Source: Deltaproteobacteria bacterium (lineage in GTDB: Bacteria; Desulfobacterota; Desulfarculia; Adiutricales; Adiutricaceae). Taken from it: 52,118 nt of DNA. The first letter of the stretch is position 1; the number at the start of each line of letters is the position of its first letter. Below the pieces are notes generated by a model. It was not told where the DNA came from. It saw only the letters and a list, made by a program, of their open reading frames with translations, and searched no databases. The stretch spans positions 1 through 52,118 of the forward strand of contig JAISWW010000108.1 in NCBI GenBank assembly GCA_031270705.1, read 5' to 3'. Positions 1-8,599 of this stretch are shown here, in pieces. The position numbers were made by a program, and so were the translations under genes.

Positions 1-497
1 CGGAGGGTCAAACTATCTCGGTCTTGGTCGATAATGACATCGCCGTCCAAAACCTCAGCAAAATGGCCAAAGGTTTAGGCCATTCCGCCCAAGTCGTTCC
101 TCAAGGCCCCAATTTTGAGGTCATTATTACGGCGGGAAAAAAGACCGCTCCCGAGCTAGACGCGGGGCTCGTGGTGGCTATTGGCCGCGATCAATTGGGC
201 CAAGGCGACGAAAAGCTCGGGAAAAACCTCATGAAGGCTTTTATTTTTTCCTTGACCGAGATCGAGCCGCGTCCAGAGAGCCTTTTATTTTTTAATGGCG
301 GGGCCTTTTTAACCACCGAAGGCTCCGATAGCCTCAAAGATTTGCGAACCTTAGCCGATCGGGGCGTGGTCATCGGCACCTGCGGAGCTTGCCTTGATTT
401 TTATCAGTTAAAAGACAAGTTAGCCATTGGGGCGGTCACCAACATGTTCGCCATCGCCAGCTCCATGGGTCAAGCCAAACGCCTAATTAACATTTAA
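1..497 (+). CDS. yedF: YedF family selenium-metabolism protein, 5' partial
   Basis: The reading frame is open to the window edge (first full codon at 3), and the residues before the TTG at 24 (EGQTISVLVDN) fit the end of a TusA/SirA-like domain, so the gene starts outside the window. What remains is the junction plus the C-terminal DsrE-like domain. A cysteine pair sits in GTCGACLDFY near the C-terminus. YedF proteins (selenium_YedF family) co-occur with selenophosphate and selenocysteine genes and are thought to handle sulfur or selenium; the exact reaction is not established. The neighbour 285 bp downstream is selA, which supports the selenium assignment. Confidence 0.85.
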   Translation, partial: EGQTISVLVDNDIAVQNLSKMAKGLGHSAQVVPQGPNFEVIITAGKKTAPELDAGLVVAIGRDQLGQGDEKLGKNLMKAFIFSLTEIEPRPESLLFFNGGAFLTTEGSDSLKDLRTLADRGVVIGTCGACLDFYQLKDKLAIGAVTNMFAIASSMGQAKRLINI

Positions 498-605
498 CTT
501 AACTTTTTCCTTCGCGGGCTAGCGACATTCTAGGAGTCTTTAAGTAGATTTTAGCCTAGGCTTTTTAGTAGCCTCTTTGAGTGGCGCTAAAATTGTCATA
601 ATTAA

Positions 606-635
606 TTGACAATTATTTTACAAAGGCCATCTATA
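606..635 (+). promoter_or_regulatory. possible sigma70 promoter for selA
   Basis: A perfect TTGACA at 606-611 is followed 18 bases later by TCTATA at 630-635 in AT-rich DNA between yedF and selA. The -10 match is moderate and the spacer is one base long. The leader to the selA ATG at 783 would be about 140 nt. No terminator is evident after yedF, so co-transcription is also possible. Confidence 0.25.
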
Positions 636-782
636 TATCAAACTTTAGGCGCCTAAACTCTTTAACTAGCCTGGCTTTTAAAAAACCATATTTTTTGGCT
701 TAGCCCAATTAAGGCTATAATGGATCTCTGACTTTTGGCTTTTTGGCTAAGTCGAATAAACCGCGTTGGGGGCGTCAATCCC

Positions 783-3026
783 ATGTCTCAAGCTAGCGTT
801 TTAAAAAATATTCCGCAGGTGGAAAAACTGCTCGCCTCCTGTTTAAGCGAGCCTACCTTACAAGATCACCCGAGGTCGCGACTTTTGAAGGCTATCCGTT
901 TGACCTTGGCCGAGCTAAGGGCCGACGTATTGGCTGACCGTTTGCTAGCCATCCCCGAGGAACCGGCTCTTTTGGCTCTCATCAAAGCCCAAGACCAGGC
1001 TTTAAGCCGAAATCGCTTGCGCCCAGTCATTAACGCCACCGGGATTATCCTCCACACCAATTTGGGCCGAGCTCCCTTGGCGGCGGAGGCTTTGGACTGG
1101 GTGGCCAAAACTAGCCGCTCCTATTGCTCTTTGGAGTACGATCCCGCCACTGGCCAGAGAACGGATCGCCTAAAACGTTGCGCCGCCTTATTGACGGAAT
1201 TGACTGGGGCTGAGGACGCCTTCGCGGTCAACAATAACGCCGCGGCTTTGTTTTTATTAACGCTCGCCTTGGCCAAAGGCCAAGGGGTCGTGGTCTCCCG
1301 AGGCGAATTGGTGGAGATTGGCGGCTCTTTTCGCTTAAGGGATATCATCCTGGAGGCCGGGGTCACCTTGATTGAGGTGGGGGCCACCAACCAAACTCGC
1401 TTAGCGGATTATGAAAAAGCCTTAGCCAATCCGGAAGCCAAGCTTATCTTAAAAGCCCACGCCTCTAATTTTCGCCAAACTGGTTACGTGGGCCAAGTTG
1501 AAATTGGGCCTTTAGCCAAGTTAGCCCACGCCCATGATCGGCCTTTGATTGTGGATTTAGGTAGCGGAACCTTAACTGATCTAACTGGTTTCGGCTTAAT
1601 TGACGAGATCCCGGTCAAAAAAGCTTTGGAGTTAGGCGCGGATGTGGTCTCTTTTAGTGGCGACAAACTCTTGGGTGGGCCGCAAGCGGGTCTCATGGTG
1701 GGTCGAAAAGCCCTCATCAGCCAACTGAAAAGGCAACCTTTAGCCAGAGCCGTTCGCTTGGACAAAATGGCCCTAGCCGCCTTGGAAGCCACTTTGCTTT
1801 TAGGTCAAGAGCCAGAAACCGCCCAAAAAACGCCTATTTATCAAATGCTTAACGCTACTGACCAAGAGCTGAGACAAAAAGCCTTAAAACTCAAAGACTT
1901 CCTCGGCGCGCCTCTCGGCTTAAATCTTGACCTGATCCAGGTGGAGAGCCAAACGGGCGGCGGATCTGGCCCCGAAATAGGTTTGGCTTCCTGGGCCGTC
2001 TCTTTGGCCAACCAAAATATTAATATCGCTCTCTTGGAAGAAAACTCGCGGGCCCAAGAAATTCCCATTGTGGCCCGGGTCAATCGCGATCGGCTTTTAT
2101 TGGACGTTCGAACCATCGCCGAAGAAGAATTTCCGGATCTGAAAAAAGGCCTCCAAGCGGCTTGGCGTCAACTAGTCGGCCCGGATAGCTGGCCAGAAAG
2201 CGCTCAAGCTAGGGAGCCTAAAGTTGTCGCGCCCGAGCCCGTTCTCCTGGAAACCAGCCCCGCGCCTAGCCTTCTGGAGACCAAGGTAGCTCCGCCAGAA
2301 ATCGCCGCCCCAGAAAAGGTCGCTCCAGAAATCCCCGAGCCAAGCCCAGCCCCGCCGCTGAGTCTAGTCCAGCCGGAGGAGGAAGCTCCACTCTTGGCGA
2401 GCCTAGAGGATCTGGAGCCCGAGTCCGTCCTCCTGGAAACTAGCCCTGAGCCGAGCCCTTTGGAGACCAAATCAGCTCCGCCAGAAATCCCCACGCCAAG
2501 CCCAGTCCAGCCGGAAGAGGAAACTCCTCTCTTGGCGGGCCTAGAAGATCTGGAGCCCGAGTCCGTCCTCCTGGAAACCAGCCCTGAGCTCACGCTAGCT
2601 CCGCCAGAAATCGCCAGGCCAGAAATCCCCGAGCCGAGTCTAGACCAGCCGATCCCGGAAGCTCCTCTTTTGGCGGGCCTAGAGGATCTGGAGCCTGAGT
2701 CCGTCCTCCTGGAAACTAGCCCCGAGCCCAGTCCTGAGACCAGTATTGAGGCTGATTGGCTGAACGACCAAGAGCTTAATTTTGAGCATGACTTCGATCT
2801 TTTCGCCGCCAACATAGACGCCAATATTGACGAGGATCCGGCTGGTACCCTAGTCGATAACTTTAGCGACGGCCTGAACGACTTTATAGATGACCAAATA
2901 GAAAGGCGCTTTGACGGAGGCCCTGACCTAAACTTTGATCCTCATCTTGATCCTCAACTTGATCCTAGCTCGCTCCCAGATCTCGACCTTGACCCCTGGC
3001 CCAATCTCTTTCCGGACAAAGGTTAA
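783..3026 (+). CDS. selA: L-seryl-tRNA(Sec) selenium transferase with long acidic C-terminal tail
   Basis: SelA is the PLP enzyme that converts seryl-tRNA(Sec) to selenocysteyl-tRNA(Sec) using selenophosphate. The start is set at the ATG at 783 because MSQASVLKNIPQVEKLL is where the family begins; an upstream in-frame TTG adds only 16 unrelated residues. The PLP lysine lies in SFSGDKLLGGPQAG at residue 295. The SelA fold ends near residue 467 (AAWRQLVG). About 280 further residues are rich in Pro, Glu, Leu and Asp, with three copies of a segment containing LEDLEPESVLLETSPE, ending in an Asp-rich stretch. SelA proteins are usually about 460-470 residues, so the tail is exceptional. The frame stays open through it and fmdE-like follows 9 bp after the stop, so it is probably translated. 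Its role is unknown. Confidence 0.93.
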   Translation: MSQASVLKNIPQVEKLLASCLSEPTLQDHPRSRLLKAIRLTLAELRADVLADRLLAIPEEPALLALIKAQDQALSRNRLRPVINATGIILHTNLGRAPLAAEALDWVAKTSRSYCSLEYDPATGQRTDRLKRCAALLTELTGAEDAFAVNNNAAALFLLTLALAKGQGVVVSRGELVEIGGSFRLRDIILEAGVTLIEVGATNQTRLADYEKALANPEAKLILKAHASNFRQTGYVGQVEIGPLAKLAHAHDRPLIVDLGSGTLTDLTGFGLIDEIPVKKALELGADVVSFSGDKLLGGPQAGLMVGRKALISQLKRQPLARAVRLDKMALAALEATLLLGQEPETAQKTPIYQMLNATDQELRQKALKLKDFLGAPLGLNLDLIQVESQTGGGSGPEIGLASWAVSLANQNINIALLEENSRAQEIPIVARVNRDRLLLDVRTIAEEEFPDLKKGLQAAWRQLVGPDSWPESAQAREPKVVAPEPVLLETSPAPSLLETKVAPPEIAAPEKVAPEIPEPSPAPPLSLVQPEEEAPLLASLEDLEPESVLLETSPEPSPLETKSAPPEIPTPSPVQPEEETPLLAGLEDLEPESVLLETSPELTLAPPEIARPEIPEPSLDQPIPEAPLLAGLEDLEPESVLLETSPEPSPETSIEADWLNDQELNFEHDFDLFAANIDANIDEDPAGTLVDNFSDGLNDFIDDQIERRFDGGPDLNFDPHLDPQLDPSSLPDLDLDPWPNLFPDKG
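2382..2730 (+). repeat. in-frame repeats in the selA tail
   Basis: Three nearly identical copies of about 70 bp begin near 2382, 2521 and 2659 and encode LL(A)xLEDLEPESVLLETSPE. They are separated by proline-rich spacers of variable length (APPEI, PEIP motifs), and a degenerate partial copy lies near 2224-2280. Repeat spacing is a multiple of three, so copy-number change would keep the frame. Confidence 0.85.
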
Positions 3027-3035
3027 CCGACCGCC

Positions 3036-3611
3036 ATGACCATAGCCAAACCTAAAGACGCCAAGCCTGATTGGCGGGATTATCTAGACCGCGCCCTGGA
3101 ATATCACGGTCATCTGTGTAGTGGGCAGATACTGGGGCTACGGGTGGTCTTAAAAGGTTTGGAGCTTTTAGGCCTCGATCCTCTTCAGCCGCAGAGGGAT
3201 TTGGCTCTTTTTATCGAAACCAATCGCTGTTTGGCTGACGCGGCTTTTGTGGTCACCGGCGTTACCTTAGGACGGCGGCGGGTGGCTATTTACAATTTTG
3301 GCAAAGCGGCCATTACTTTTTTGGACTTAAATACCCAAAGAGCTTACCGCGTGGCGGTCAGCTCAGCCATCCACCCTAGTCGCGAGGTCAAAGATCTGGT
3401 GGCCTTTTGGAGTCAATATACCGATGAGGAAATTTTAGTCGTTCAAAAAGTCACGGTGCCTTTAAAACCCGAGGATTTGCCTGGTCGCCCCTTAAAGCGG
3501 ATAACTTGCCCCAAATGTGGGGAAGAAGTCTTGGATGGCCGCGACGTTGTGGTCGAGGGAGTAGCCTTGTGCCGTTCCTGCGCTGGCCAAAGTTACTATC
3601 AGCGCCTTTAA
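3036..3611 (+). CDS. FmdE-like domain protein with C-terminal zinc ribbon
   Basis: This 191-residue protein opens with an FmdE-type region (YHGHLCSGQILGLRVV at about residues 23-38, conserved His and Cys; NRCLADAAFVVTG further on). It ends with a four-cysteine zinc ribbon: CPKCGE near residue 155 and CRSC near residue 180. The family is named after subunit E of formylmethanofuran dehydrogenase; in bacteria stand-alone members sit near molybdenum/tungsten enzymes and formate dehydrogenases and their role is unproven. It starts 9 bp after selA and precedes the MOSC and fdhF genes, so a role in maturing the Sec-dependent formate dehydrogenase is plausible but inferred. Confidence 0.8.
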   Translation: MTIAKPKDAKPDWRDYLDRALEYHGHLCSGQILGLRVVLKGLELLGLDPLQPQRDLALFIETNRCLADAAFVVTGVTLGRRRVAIYNFGKAAITFLDLNTQRAYRVAVSSAIHPSREVKDLVAFWSQYTDEEILVVQKVTVPLKPEDLPGRPLKRITCPKCGEEVLDGRDVVVEGVALCRSCAGQSYYQRL

Positions 3612-3634
3612 AAAATTTTATTTAAGCTAATTTA

Positions 3635-3664
3635 TTGACAAATCCTGGGTTTGCCGGTTAATAT
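3635..3664 (+). promoter_or_regulatory. sigma70-type promoter before the MOSC/fdhF/hycB genes
   Basis: TTGACA at 3635-3640 is followed after 17-18 bases by TTAATAT (3658-3664). It lies in the AT-rich gap after the FmdE-like gene. Transcription would start near 3671, just before the MOSC gene, and could run through fdhF and hycB to the terminator at 7003. Confidence 0.5.
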
Positions 3665-3699
3665 ATAGAGCAAGCCCTAAAAGACCTAAGGCGCGAAAT

Positions 3700-3735
3700 A
3701 TGGTCACCCTAAAAATAGTAGCCCTAATATGGTAA
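3700..3735 (+). CDS. possible 11-codon leader peptide
   Basis: An ATG at 3700 opens a short frame encoding MVTLKIVALIW that stops at 3733-3735, overlapping the MOSC start at 3729 in another frame. A weak purine-rich AAGG stretch precedes it. Such an arrangement could couple translation, but 11 codons may occur by chance. The MOSC gene itself has no clear ribosome binding site. Confidence 0.2.
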   Translation: MVTLKIVALIW

Positions 3736-4130
3736 CTCAAAAAAAGGCAACCCATGATTCGCGAGATACCGCTGGACGAATCTTAAGCGTTAGCCTCAGC
3801 TCCCAGCCAGGGCCAAAACGCTCGGTTGGCCAAGCTCAGCTAGTCAAAAACCATGGTTTGAATGGCGATCTAGATAGCCGAAATCACTTTTTGACCCTTT
3901 TGGCGGAGACGGATTTTTTGGCCCAAAAAGCCTTAAAGCCAGATTTAAAGCCCGGAGCCTTAGGCGAAAACCTTTTGGTGACTTTAACCCTCAATCATCT
4001 GCCCCTAGGCCAACGCCTCAGATCCGGCGACGCCCTCCTGGAGCTGACCGAGAGCCTTAACCCTTTATTTAGGGCCCGGGTCATCTTAGATGGCATCGTG
4101 ACCGAGGGGGATCAAATAATTTTGGAGTGA
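3729..4130 (+). CDS. MOSC domain protein lacking the usual cysteine
   Basis: At 133 residues this is a minimal stand-alone MOSC domain. MOSC proteins bind molybdenum cofactor or act as sulfur carriers. Recognisable elements are GLNGDLDSRNHFLTLLAE (residues about 47-64), KPGALGENLLV (about 77-87), and LPLGQRLRSGDALLELTE. In most relatives the segment after the last motif contains a GKxCHxxC motif; here it reads SLNPLFRARVIL with no cysteine. The protein therefore cannot use the standard persulfide chemistry and may only bind the pterin. Its position just before fdhF suggests service to that Mo/W enzyme. Confidence 0.75.
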   Translation: MVTQKKATHDSRDTAGRILSVSLSSQPGPKRSVGQAQLVKNHGLNGDLDSRNHFLTLLAETDFLAQKALKPDLKPGALGENLLVTLTLNHLPLGQRLRSGDALLELTESLNPLFRARVILDGIVTEGDQIILE

Positions 4131-4235
4131 TTTGGCCAAAAGCCTTTTTAGGCTTTGGCCAATCTAGTTTTTAGGTTTTTTCGCTTGTTTTTTTGAGATT
4201 AGCTGAAAGACTTGCGGAAAGAAAGGAAGAGGCTT

Positions 4236-6431
4236 ATGCCCATTAAGGAAGTCCAAACCACCTGCGCCTATTGCGGGGCCGGTTGTCAGATCTTATTTAC
4301 GGTCGACCCTGACCAAAATAAGATTCTGGAAGCTCGCCCGGCTCATGGACGCACCAACGAGGGAACGTTGTGTCTGAAAGGACATTACGGGTGGGACTAT
4401 ATAAACGATCCCCAAATCCTCACCAAAAGGCTCAAAAAGCCCCTCATTCGTCGAGGCGGCAAAGGGGCTTCTTTGGAAGAGGCTAGTTGGGACGAGGCCA
4501 TTAATTACGTGGCCACGCGCCTAACGGACATCAAGAAACAACACGGCCCTGACTCAATCATGTGCACTGGCTCGGCTCGAGGGCCAGGCAATGAGGCCAA
4601 CTATATCATGCAGAAATTCGCGCGGGCGGCCATCGGCACCAATAACGTTGACCACTGCGCCCGAATATGACACGCTCCCTCAGTAGCGGGTCTACTGTAC
4701 TCATTAGGATCAGGAGCCATGAGCAATGGCGTTCACGAAATCGAGGACGCTAAGCTTTTATTTGTTTTTGGTTACAACGGGGCTGACTCCCACCCCATCG
4801 TCGCTCGCCGGATTGTGCGGGCCAAACGCAAGGGAGCCCAGATTATCTGCGTGGATCCAAGGCGCATTGAAACCGCTCGGATCGCGGATTTACATCTCCA
4901 GCTAAAAAATGGGTCTAATCTAGCCCTAGTCAACGCCATCGCCCACGTCATTATTGAAGAGGGCCTAACGGACGACAAATTTATCGCCGAGCATTCCCAC
5001 GGCTTTGACGAGTTTAAGGATCTTTGCCAAAAATATTCGCCTGAGGCGGTCAGCGAAATTACCCAAATTCACCCGGACGACATTAGAAAAGCCGCCCGGA
5101 TGTACGCGACCAGCGGTCAATCCATGATCCTTTACGGCATGGGGGTCTGTCAGTTCGCCCAAGCGGTCAACGTGGTCAAGGGTTTAGCCAATCTGGCCAT
5201 CATGACCGGCAATTTTGGCCGGTGGGGCGTGGGCATTGGGCCGGTGCGCGGACAAAATAACGTCCAAGGGGCTTGCGACATGGGGGCTCTCCCCAACGCC
5301 TACCCTGGCTACCAAAATGTCACTGTCCCGGAAATCCAGGCTAAGTTCGAAAAAGCTTGGGGCGTCCCTCTCTCCAATAAGGTCGGCATTCCTTTAACCC
5401 AAGTGCCCCATTACGTTCTCCATGAGCCGCCGGAAAAGAAGATCCGGGCTTATTATGTCTTTGGCGAGGATCCGGCCCAATCGGATCCCGATTTGGCCGA
5501 AGTCCGGGAGTCTTTGGAAAGCTTAGAGCTGGTTATCCTCCAAGACATCTTCATGAACCGCACGGGCCAATACGCCGACGTGGTCTTGCCTTCCACGGGC
5601 TGGAATGAGCATGACGGGGTCTACTCCTGTTGCGACCGCGGATTTCAAAGGATTAGGAAGGTCATTGAGCCGCCCGCTGACGCGGACGTCTTAACCGACT
5701 GGGAGATCATCAGCCGAATTTCCACGGCCATGGGTTATCCCATGAAATACCATAACACCGAAGAGATTTGGAACGAGGTCATCGCCCTCTGCCCAAGCTT
5801 TGTCGGGGCCACTTACGAAAAACTGGAAAAATACGGCAATATCCAGTGGCCCTGCCGCTCAACGGACATGTCCGACCGCGGGACGAGTTTTCTCCACAAA
5901 GATGGGAAATTCGCCAACCCCGATGGGAAAGCCAAGTTCTCTTCCATTGATTGGCAACCGCCCACGGAATTGGAAAACTCCGAGTACCCGCTCATCTTTT
6001 CGACCTTTAGGGAAGTGGGCCATTACTCGGCTAGAACCATGACTGGCAACTGTCGCTTACTGAGAAATCTCGAGGATGAGCCGGGCTGGATCTGGATGCA
6101 TCCGGATCTTTGCCAAGAGTTAGGGGTCAAGCATGGCGAGCTAGTTAAGGCCATCTCCAAGCGCGGCTTCTGCCTGGCTCGGTGTCTGCCCACGGATCGC
6201 GTCAAAAAACAAGCCGTTTACATGAGCTATCAGTGGTGGGTCGGGGCCTGCAACGAGCTGACCATCGCCGCCTTGGATCCCATTTCCAACACGCCGGAGT
6301 ATAAATACTGCGCTTGCCGGGTGGAGAAGATCAAAAACCAGCTCTGGGCCGAGAAGTACGTCCGCGAGGAGTACGCTAAAATTCGCCAGTCCATGGGCAT
6401 TGATAATAAGAAAGGGGGTAAGGCCGCGTGA
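4236..6431 (+). CDS. fdhF: selenocysteine formate dehydrogenase H-type catalytic subunit
   Basis: This is the bis-MGD formate dehydrogenase / CO2 reductase subunit, read through an in-frame TGA at 4668-4670. The stop-interrupted halves join as DHCARI-U-HAPSVAGL, matching E. coli FdhF around its Sec140; Sec is residue 145 here. The N-terminal [4Fe-4S] cysteines are C10, C13, C17 and C46. Total length is 731 residues against 715 in E. coli FdhF. The ATG at 4236 is chosen over the upstream TTG because AGGAAGA lies 5 bases before it and homology begins there. The 3' end overlaps the next hycB by 4 bp (GTGA). With that HycB and the nearby hydA/hycB pair it forms the catalytic set of an HDCR, which reduces CO2 with H2 to formate in the cytoplasm. 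Confidence 0.96.
4668..4700 (+). promoter_or_regulatory. UGA selenocysteine codon and bacterial SECIS hairpin
   Basis: The UGA at 4668-4670 is followed after 10 bases by a perfect 6-bp hairpin, CAGTAG (4681-4686) / CTACTG (4692-4697), with loop CGGGT. The GGGTCT around the loop resembles the AGGUCU apical loop bound by SelB in E. coli fdhF, and the spacing is nearly the same. The hairpin lies inside the coding frame, as bacterial SECIS elements do. Confidence 0.88.
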
Positions 6432-6976
6432 ACGGTTTTGTCCAGGGCGATCCCCTGTTGTGCATTGGTTGCCGAACCTGCGCCATCGCTTGCGTCGTGG
6501 CCCATGAAGGCAAACGTATTTTTGAGATAGATCCTGATGGCTACGATTTCCATCCGCGCCTGAAGATCGTCAAAACTTGGGCCGTTAGCGTGCCCGTCCA
6601 GTGCAAGCACTGCGAAAATCCAGCTTGTCAAGCCGTCTGCCGCTCGGAGGCCATTACGAGAATAGACGGCAAGGTTTTGGTGGATCGGGAGAAATGCATT
6701 GGCTGCAAATCCTGCGTGGAAGCTTGCCCGTTTGGGGCGGTCAATATGGCCCCTTTGGGTTTTGAGCGAAATCCGGACGGCTCTAATAGATCCGTGGCTC
6801 ATAAGTGCGATCTCTGCCACGAACTCGACGGCGGGCCAGCCTGTCAAAGGGTCTGCCCCACCGAGGCTTTGCGCCTAGTGGAGAGAGAAGATCTCGAGCG
6901 CATCCTTTTTACCAAGCGCCAGGCCGTGCTCGTGGCCGCTTCCTCGCCCGAGCTCAGTCGGCCCAACTTTTTCTAA
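6428..6976 (+). CDS. hycB: HycB-like four-cluster ferredoxin subunit
   Basis: This 182-residue electron-transfer protein has four cysteine clusters for four [4Fe-4S] centres: CIGCRTCAIAC, CKHCENPACQAVC, CIGCKSCVEACP and CDLC...CQRVCP. It begins with GTG at 6428, overlapping the fdhF stop, so the two are translationally coupled. HycB subunits pass electrons between FdhF and the hydrogenase in HDCR or formate hydrogenlyase complexes. A second paralogue lies next to hydA at 8596-9180. The complex needs either one or both; the sequence cannot say which. Confidence 0.9.
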   Translation: MNGFVQGDPLLCIGCRTCAIACVVAHEGKRIFEIDPDGYDFHPRLKIVKTWAVSVPVQCKHCENPACQAVCRSEAITRIDGKVLVDREKCIGCKSCVEACPFGAVNMAPLGFERNPDGSNRSVAHKCDLCHELDGGPACQRVCPTEALRLVEREDLERILFTKRQAVLVAASSPELSRPNFF

Positions 6977-7002
6977 CCCTTTTTTGGCTTAAAATAAAAC
7001 CT

Positions 7003-7034
7003 AAAAGCCCGCCAAGATTTGGCGGGCTTTTTCT
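7003..7034 (+). terminator. intrinsic terminator of the fdhF-hycB operon
   Basis: A 13-bp perfect stem (AAAAGCCCGCCAA at 7003-7015 with its complement at 7019-7031) closes a 3-base loop and runs into T-rich sequence. Because the stem ends in A/T runs on both sides it may also work for the opposite strand. Confidence 0.85.
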
Positions 7035-7178
7035 TTAAAGGCCTTTATATTTTAACGACTAGAAGCTAAAAAAACCAAACCCCCAAACCCTCTTTAGGAG
7101 AGTCTGAGGGTTCGGCGCTGGAAAAAGGCTGATTTCGCGTGGTGAAAAATCAGTTTTCCCCATCAAGGCCCTAAGCCC

Positions 7179-7199
7179 AAAAAAGTGGCTGGCTACCAC
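7179..7199 (-). terminator. probable short terminator after hydA
   Basis: Read on the minus strand, GTGGT/GCCAC forms a 5-bp stem with loop AGCCA followed by six T. It lies 12 bp past the hydA stop. The stem is short, so efficiency is uncertain; the bidirectional-looking hairpin at 7003 may act as backup. Confidence 0.4.
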
Positions 7200-7210
7200 C
7201 TCTAAGTCGC

Positions 7211-8599
7211 TTAGTGACTATGATGGCTCTTAGCGTCCCCACAATAAGTGGTGTGCAGCAATTTGTGACTTTCCTCGCCCAAGGGCTTTTTGAGGAAGGT
7301 GTCGTAAAGTTTTTTGACCGAGGGGTTTTCGTGAGATTTCCGGATCGGGAGCTCTAGGTCGTGGGCGTAAGTGGCCGCCGCCCTATTTTGATAAGCCTCG
7401 TCAAAATCTTTGTCCAAAACGAGTTTGGGTTGGCCGCCGCCGGTCACGCAACCAGCTGGGCAAGTCATGACTTCCACGAAATGGCGATCGAGTTTACCGG
7501 CTTTGAGGGCCTCCATAACGGGTTTGACGTTTTTGAGGCCCGTCACGATGCCAATTTTTAAGGTTAAGTCGCCGACTTGGATGTCCGCTTCCCTATAACC
7601 GTCAGAGCCCCGCGCGGCTTTAATGTCCACGGCCGGAATGGCTTGGCCAGTAATGAGCTCGTACCCTGTCCTTAAAGCCGCTTCCATGACGCCGCCCGTC
7701 ACGCCAAAAATCTCCGCCGCCCCAGTGTAATCGCCCATGGGCAGATCATACTTCTCGTCCGGCAAGCTCAAAAAGTCTATGCCCTTAAGTTTTAGGAGAT
7801 AGGCCAATTCCCTGACCGTAATGACCACGTCCACGTCCCGATAGCCGCTATCGACCATTTCCGGGCGACTGGACTCATATTGCTTACAGGTGCAGGGCAT
7901 GATGGAGACCGAAAAGATCTTCTTGGCCTCGACTTTTTGGGTCTTGGCTCCGTAAGTCTTCAATAAGGCGCCTTGGATCTGTTGGGGGCTTTTGGTGGTG
8001 GAGAGGTGATGGCGCAGTTCTGGGTAATTGAGCTCTAGATAACGCACCCAGGCTGGACAACACGAGGTAAACATCGGGAGTAAGCCTTTGTTGGTGACCC
8101 GATCGATGAGCTCCGAGCCCTCTTCCATGATGGTGACGTCCGCGGCGTAGTTGACGTCAAAGACTTTGTCAAAGCCTAGCCGCCTTAAGCCAGCGGCTAA
8201 TTTGCCAGCGGCCAATGTCCCTAAGGGAGCCCCAAAATCCTCGGCGATGCCCACGCGCACGGCGGGCGCGCTCTGAACCCAGGTCTCGACCTTGGGATCT
8301 TCCAAAGCCCTTAAGACCTCGTCCAAATGCGTGACATTATAGGCCGCGAACAAGGGCTCCACGACCGTCTCCGGCAAACCCCTCTCCTTACGGATTTTCG
8401 CGTGGGAGCCAAATCCATGCTCAGCCACTGAGACGTAGGATTTACACTTTTGGACGCACTGGCCACACATGACGCATTTGGTCTCATTGATCTTTTGGGG
8501 TTGATGCGGCAGTCCCTCAATGGCCAAATTAGGGCAAACTTTCGAGCATTCCTGACAACCGGTGCAGAGTTTGTCATCAATAGCGATAACCGTGGTCAT
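7211..8599 (-). CDS. hydA: [FeFe] hydrogenase, HDCR-type HydA
   Basis: This 462-residue iron-only hydrogenase has an N-terminal two-cluster ferredoxin domain (C12, C15, C18, C22 and C42, C45, C48, C52) followed by the H-cluster domain. The three signature loops are present: TSCCPAW (178-184), MPCTCKQYE (234-242) and EVMTCPAGCVTGGGQP (376-391, C380 and C384). The tail ends in a His-rich CGDAKSHHSH. The architecture is the short monomeric type found in HDCR and electron-linked complexes rather than the long NAD-linked type. The ATG overlaps the upstream hycB stop (ATGA) and AAGGAGA precedes it. It should oxidise H2 and pass electrons through HycB to FdhF. Confidence 0.95.
   Translation of the reverse strand: MTTVIAIDDKLCTGCQECSKVCPNLAIEGLPHQPQKINETKCVMCGQCVQKCKSYVSVAEHGFGSHAKIRKERGLPETVVEPLFAAYNVTHLDEVLRALEDPKVETWVQSAPAVRVGIAEDFGAPLGTLAAGKLAAGLRRLGFDKVFDVNYAADVTIMEEGSELIDRVTNKGLLPMFTSCCPAWVRYLELNYPELRHHLSTTKSPQQIQGALLKTYGAKTQKVEAKKIFSVSIMPCTCKQYESSRPEMVDSGYRDVDVVITVRELAYLLKLKGIDFLSLPDEKYDLPMGDYTGAAEIFGVTGGVMEAALRTGYELITGQAIPAVDIKAARGSDGYREADIQVGDLTLKIGIVTGLKNVKPVMEALKAGKLDRHFVEVMTCPAGCVTGGGQPKLVLDKDFDEAYQNRAAATYAHDLELPIRKSHENPSVKKLYDTFLKKPLGEESHKLLHTTYCGDAKSHHSH

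Noticed and set aside
2204-2824. 206-codon minus-strand frame opposite the selA tail
   Set aside because: It mirrors the plus-strand repeats, has no family match, and selA reads through in frame.
4134-4160. Hairpin between MOSC and fdhF as a terminator
   Set aside because: The stem has a bulge and no direct T run; it would also cut fdhF off from its nearest good promoter.
4719-6431. Separate short formate dehydrogenase gene starting MSNGVHE
   Set aside because: It is the second half of fdhF after the Sec codon; sequence before the ATG continues the family alignment.
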